The position numbers were made by a program, and so were the translations under genes. A stretch of 64,000 nt of DNA, from assembly GCA_012719355.1 (NCBI GenBank), contig JAAYAM010000100.1, positions 1-64,000 on the forward strand, in the 5' to 3' direction. The DNA comes from Acidobacteriota bacterium. Lineage in GTDB: Bacteria > Acidobacteriota > UBA6911. Shown here piece after piece: positions 61,493 through 64,000 of the stretch. The notes beneath the pieces are model-generated. The model was given only the letters and a program-made list of their open reading frames with translations, made no database searches and was not told the DNA's origin. Each line of letters opens with the position of its first letter. Positions within the stretch are counted from its first letter, which is position 1.

Positions 61493-63865
61493 CTACTTTA
61501 CAGTGAGAGTCGTCTCGATGAGATCGACGGAGTTGCCGCCTGCCATGATCTTGAAAGTTCCAGGTTCTACGACACGCCGCATATCGCGGTTCAGGAACGA
61601 CAGTTCTTCCAGGCCGAGCGTGAACTCCACCTTCTTTGTTTCGCCGGGATCGATTGTGATTCGACGAAAGCCCCGCAGTTCTTTAACCGGCCTCGTAACT
61701 GAACTCACTTCATCACGAATGTAGAGCTGCACCACTTCATCGCCGCGTACTGCACTGGAATTTGTCACCTCGACTGAAACCGTGGTCTTTCCCCCGGTCC
61801 CGATAGTATCAGGTGAGAGCGACAGGTTCCCGTATGTGAAGGTCGAATAACTGAGTCCCCAGCCGAACGGGTAAAGCGGCGTCGATGACGAGTCTACGTA
61901 GTCAAGCCGTGCTGATGGTTTCTGCGAATAGTAATTTGTCAGATGGCCCGCGGAACGGGGAATGGAAATCGGCAGCTTGCCTCCGGGGTTATACTCCCCG
62001 AACAAAACGTCAGCAACCGCTGTTCCGGTTTCCTGTCCGAGATACCATCCCTCGAGAATGGCCGGGACGTTGTCCGCGATGAAATTGATCGAATTCGGAC
62101 GGCCATGAATCAGGAACACAACCAAAGGTTTACCCAGCGGGAGGAGGGCTTTCACAAGATCGTCCTGATTCCCGAGCAGATCGAGGCTGCTCCGGTCTCC
62201 GAGGTGGTTTTCCCATGCTTCCCGGCAGGTCTGGTCATTGCCGCCCAAAGCGAGGATAATCAGGTCTGATTTTCTTGCGGTCTCTACGGCTTCCTGAATG
62301 CGCTTTGCATTCAGGACCGGATCGCCGAGTGTGACCTTATTCTCATATATCGGCATTGTCTCTGAATCCCCGACTGTTTCGGTAATCCTCGTGCCGAGCG
62401 CGTAGACTATCTCGACTTCCGGTTCAACTCTGGCTTTGATTCCGTCGAGGATGCTGACTCCGCGTCCGGGCATGCCGCTGTAGCCGCCCAGGTGCACTTC
62501 CTTGGCATTGGGGCCGATGACGGCAATTCGCTTGTAGTTTTCCTTCTTCAGCGGAAGAAGGCCTCCCTCGTTCTTCAGAAGGATGATCGATTTCCTCGCC
62601 GCCTCGAGTGCAAGGCGCTGATGCTCCTCGCTGTTTGTGACCTTTTCCGCGACAGCTGGATCGACGAAGGGATCGTCGAAGAGCCCGGTAAGGAACTTTG
62701 ATCTCAGAATCCGGGCGACGGCGCGGTCTATGTAGGCTTCGGATACTTTCCCCTGCTTCAACTGGTCCAGCAGGAGGCCATTTGTTTCAAGGTACGGGAG
62801 CTCGATATCCACGCCGGATTCCAACGCCAGTTTAGCCGCTTCTGCATCCGTGGCGACAACATGGTGTTTGCTCCTCAGTTGCCTAATGCCGAAGTAGTCA
62901 GAGACGACCGTGCCTGTGAATCCCCACTCCTGCCTCAGAATTGTCTCCAGCAGGAACCTGTTTCCATGTGAAGGAACCCCATCGATTTCGTTGTAGGAGG
63001 CCATGACACTCTGGATGCCAGCTTCCCTCACGGCTGCTTCGAACGGTTTCAGAAAGTATTCACGGACGATGCGCTCCGAATAGTTGCCCGGGCCAACGTT
63101 TGAGCCTCCTTCGGGCTGGCCATGCACGGCAAAATGTTTCGCTGTTGCGATCACGTGGGATTTGTCGATCACGGGGCCGGTTCCCTGAAAGCCTCGCACA
63201 GCCGCGACTCCCATCCTCGCCGCCAGGTAAGGATCTTCGCCGTAGGTTTCTTCGGTTCGTCCCCATCTGGGATCTCTAGCAATGTCGAGCACGGGCGTCA
63301 GGCACTGCTGTGCTCCGCGTGTTCTGACCTCAAGGGCGGTTGCAGAGAACACCTTCTCGACGATTTCGGGATCCCACGACGAGGCAAGCGCAAGAGCCTG
63401 TGGAAAGGAAGTGCCTTTGTTTGCCGCATGTCCGTGAAGGCACTCTTCATGGAACAGAACCGGTATTCCCAGCAGTGTGTTTTCCTTCACCCACTGCTGA
63501 ATGGTATTTGTGAACTCAGCCATCTCACGCGGACCGCGCATCATGCTGGGACGCGATATCTGGCCGATTCCATGCTTCAGGAACGTCGCGGCCTGATCCG
63601 GCAGAAAATTCCCCTTTTGATCGACCAGTGATGACTTGGAATCTGATCCTACCGCTGTCCGGTCCATGGCACTGATGAGCTGGGCTACCTTTTCCTCCGG
63701 AGTCATGCGGGAGAGGAGATCGGAAATTCGCTGTTCAATGGGAAGCCGCGGGTCCCGGTACGGGAAACCGGTTTGTGCACAAAGAGAGCCGGCAGTCGCG
63801 GAGCAGATCAGCAGAAAAAGAGCGATTTTCGACATGCGTGCAGACGCTTTCGGATGCTTCGCCAT
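61493..63865 (-). CDS. secreted glycoside hydrolase family 3 beta-glycosidase
   Basis: A 790-residue GH3 enzyme with an N-terminal signal peptide (MSKIALFLLICSATAGSLCA, cleavage near CAQ). A TIM barrel follows with KHFAVHGQPEGG and the nucleophile region GTVVSDYFGIRQL (Asp about 321), then a sandwich domain with RIAVIGPNAKEVHLGGYSG and LIHGRPNSINF, and a fibronectin-III-like end. It is the exported paralogue of the cytoplasmic enzyme at 8911-11214. ATG 63865 is preferred: GGAGG is five bases ahead, closer for the neighbouring in-frame ATG 63868, and an upstream ATG 63898 lacks a site. As first gene it would release a sugar or uronic acid from a beta-linked substrate in the periplasm or outside. 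Confidence 0.93.
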   Translation of the reverse strand: MAKHPKASARMSKIALFLLICSATAGSLCAQTGFPYRDPRLPIEQRISDLLSRMTPEEKVAQLISAMDRTAVGSDSKSSLVDQKGNFLPDQAATFLKHGIGQISRPSMMRGPREMAEFTNTIQQWVKENTLLGIPVLFHEECLHGHAANKGTSFPQALALASSWDPEIVEKVFSATALEVRTRGAQQCLTPVLDIARDPRWGRTEETYGEDPYLAARMGVAAVRGFQGTGPVIDKSHVIATAKHFAVHGQPEGGSNVGPGNYSERIVREYFLKPFEAAVREAGIQSVMASYNEIDGVPSHGNRFLLETILRQEWGFTGTVVSDYFGIRQLRSKHHVVATDAEAAKLALESGVDIELPYLETNGLLLDQLKQGKVSEAYIDRAVARILRSKFLTGLFDDPFVDPAVAEKVTNSEEHQRLALEAARKSIILLKNEGGLLPLKKENYKRIAVIGPNAKEVHLGGYSGMPGRGVSILDGIKARVEPEVEIVYALGTRITETVGDSETMPIYENKVTLGDPVLNAKRIQEAVETARKSDLIILALGGNDQTCREAWENHLGDRSSLDLLGNQDDLVKALLPLGKPLVVFLIHGRPNSINFIADNVPAILEGWYLGQETGTAVADVLFGEYNPGGKLPISIPRSAGHLTNYYSQKPSARLDYVDSSSTPLYPFGWGLSYSTFTYGNLSLSPDTIGTGGKTTVSVEVTNSSAVRGDEVVQLYIRDEVSSVTRPVKELRGFRRITIDPGETKKVEFTLGLEELSFLNRDMRRVVEPGTFKIMAGGNSVDLIETTLTVK

Positions 63866-63915
63866 CATGTCCTCCAGGGTGAAGGGCCTTGTTTGCAATC
63901 CTGTAAATGCGTGGT

Positions 63916-63924
63916 ACTATAGCA
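63916..63924 (-). promoter_or_regulatory. candidate extended -10 promoter of the GH3-uxaC-OPT series
   Basis: On the minus strand TGCTATAGT (TG-n plus TATAGT, 5 of 6 matches) lies about 45 bases before the ribosome site, in the only sizeable gap of this run of genes. An upstream TTTCGTGA box (63927-63934) also occurs before the GPH-GH3 operon at 12821-12828. Confidence 0.45.
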
Positions 63925-64000
63925 CTTCACGAAAAGTGACGCACCCATAGAATTTCAGCAGAGCAACAGACGGCCGGTAGTCCGGGGCACGTCCGCCGGG

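Noticed and set aside
1-64000. CRISPR arrays, tRNA or rRNA genes, insertion sequences, prophage or integrase genes
   Set aside because: None was recognisable. No regularly spaced repeats, cloverleaf-like sequence, transposase or integrase motifs were found on reading both strands.

Overview
The window looks like a chromosomal segment of an aerobic or microaerobic Gram-negative bacterium, most likely an Acidobacteriota member. This assignment is inferred from gene content, not from a marker gene. The indicators are: an Alternative Complex III/caa3-type oxidase operon, a very long Oar-like TonB receptor with an N-terminal carboxypeptidase-regulatory domain, an Mla/MCE lipid transporter, type I-beta DAHP synthases, several glycoside-catabolism operons, and a UroD-like/tungsten-oxidoreductase cluster. 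No rRNA, tRNA, CRISPR array, transposase or phage gene was seen.

Layout. 1-0.5 kb: 3' end of a multihaem cytochrome. 0.5-6.5 kb: aromatic amino acid biosynthesis. A stand-alone DAHP synthase and a prephenate dehydrogenase-chorismate mutase form one operon, preceded by a Phe/Tyr-rich leader peptide and alternative hairpins (a probable attenuator). A four-domain chorismate mutase-prephenate dehydratase-ACT-DAHP synthase fusion forms a second unit. Between them lie a metallo-beta-lactamase-fold hydrolase and a protein disulfide oxidoreductase whose second CxxC motif reads UGA-Pro-Tyr-Cys. A SECIS-like hairpin follows the UGA, so it is a probable selenoprotein. 6.6-12.8 kb: an MFS carrier, a phasin-like protein and a GH3/GPH-symporter glycoside operon. 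13-17.6 kb: a primary-type sigma factor and mlaE-mlaF-mlaD, where MlaD carries a C-terminal OmpA-like domain. 17.6-20.9 kb: the TonB-dependent receptor.

21.2-33.2 kb: a 12-kb minus-strand operon, actABCDEF-(membrane protein)-sco-coxB-coxA-coxC-coxD. It encodes a quinol:cytochrome c oxidoreductase (Alternative Complex III) followed by a caa3-type oxygen reductase and its copper chaperone. 33.4-42 kb: a SAM methyltransferase, a DegP-like lipoprotein protease, and a 2076-residue protein that joins a TamB-like AsmA/DUF490 region to POTRA domains and an Omp85 barrel (TamB-TamA in one chain).

42.1-64 kb: an accessory catabolic region. A plus-strand operon (Tat-signal ferredoxin, aldehyde:ferredoxin oxidoreductase-family enzyme, UGSC-like protein, FAD oxidoreductase, xanthine-dehydrogenase-type molybdenum subunit) is bracketed by minus-strand genes for two paralogous UroD/MtaA-family proteins. 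The right-hand UroD belongs to a tightly packed minus-strand series that starts with a secreted GH3 glycosidase and runs through an SDR, uronate isomerase, two MFS carriers, a ROK protein, UroD and an OPT transporter. The inference is that these genes take up and degrade a glycosylated, possibly uronic-acid-linked compound. The enzyme set does not match a pathway I recognise, and it is the best candidate here for an undescribed system.
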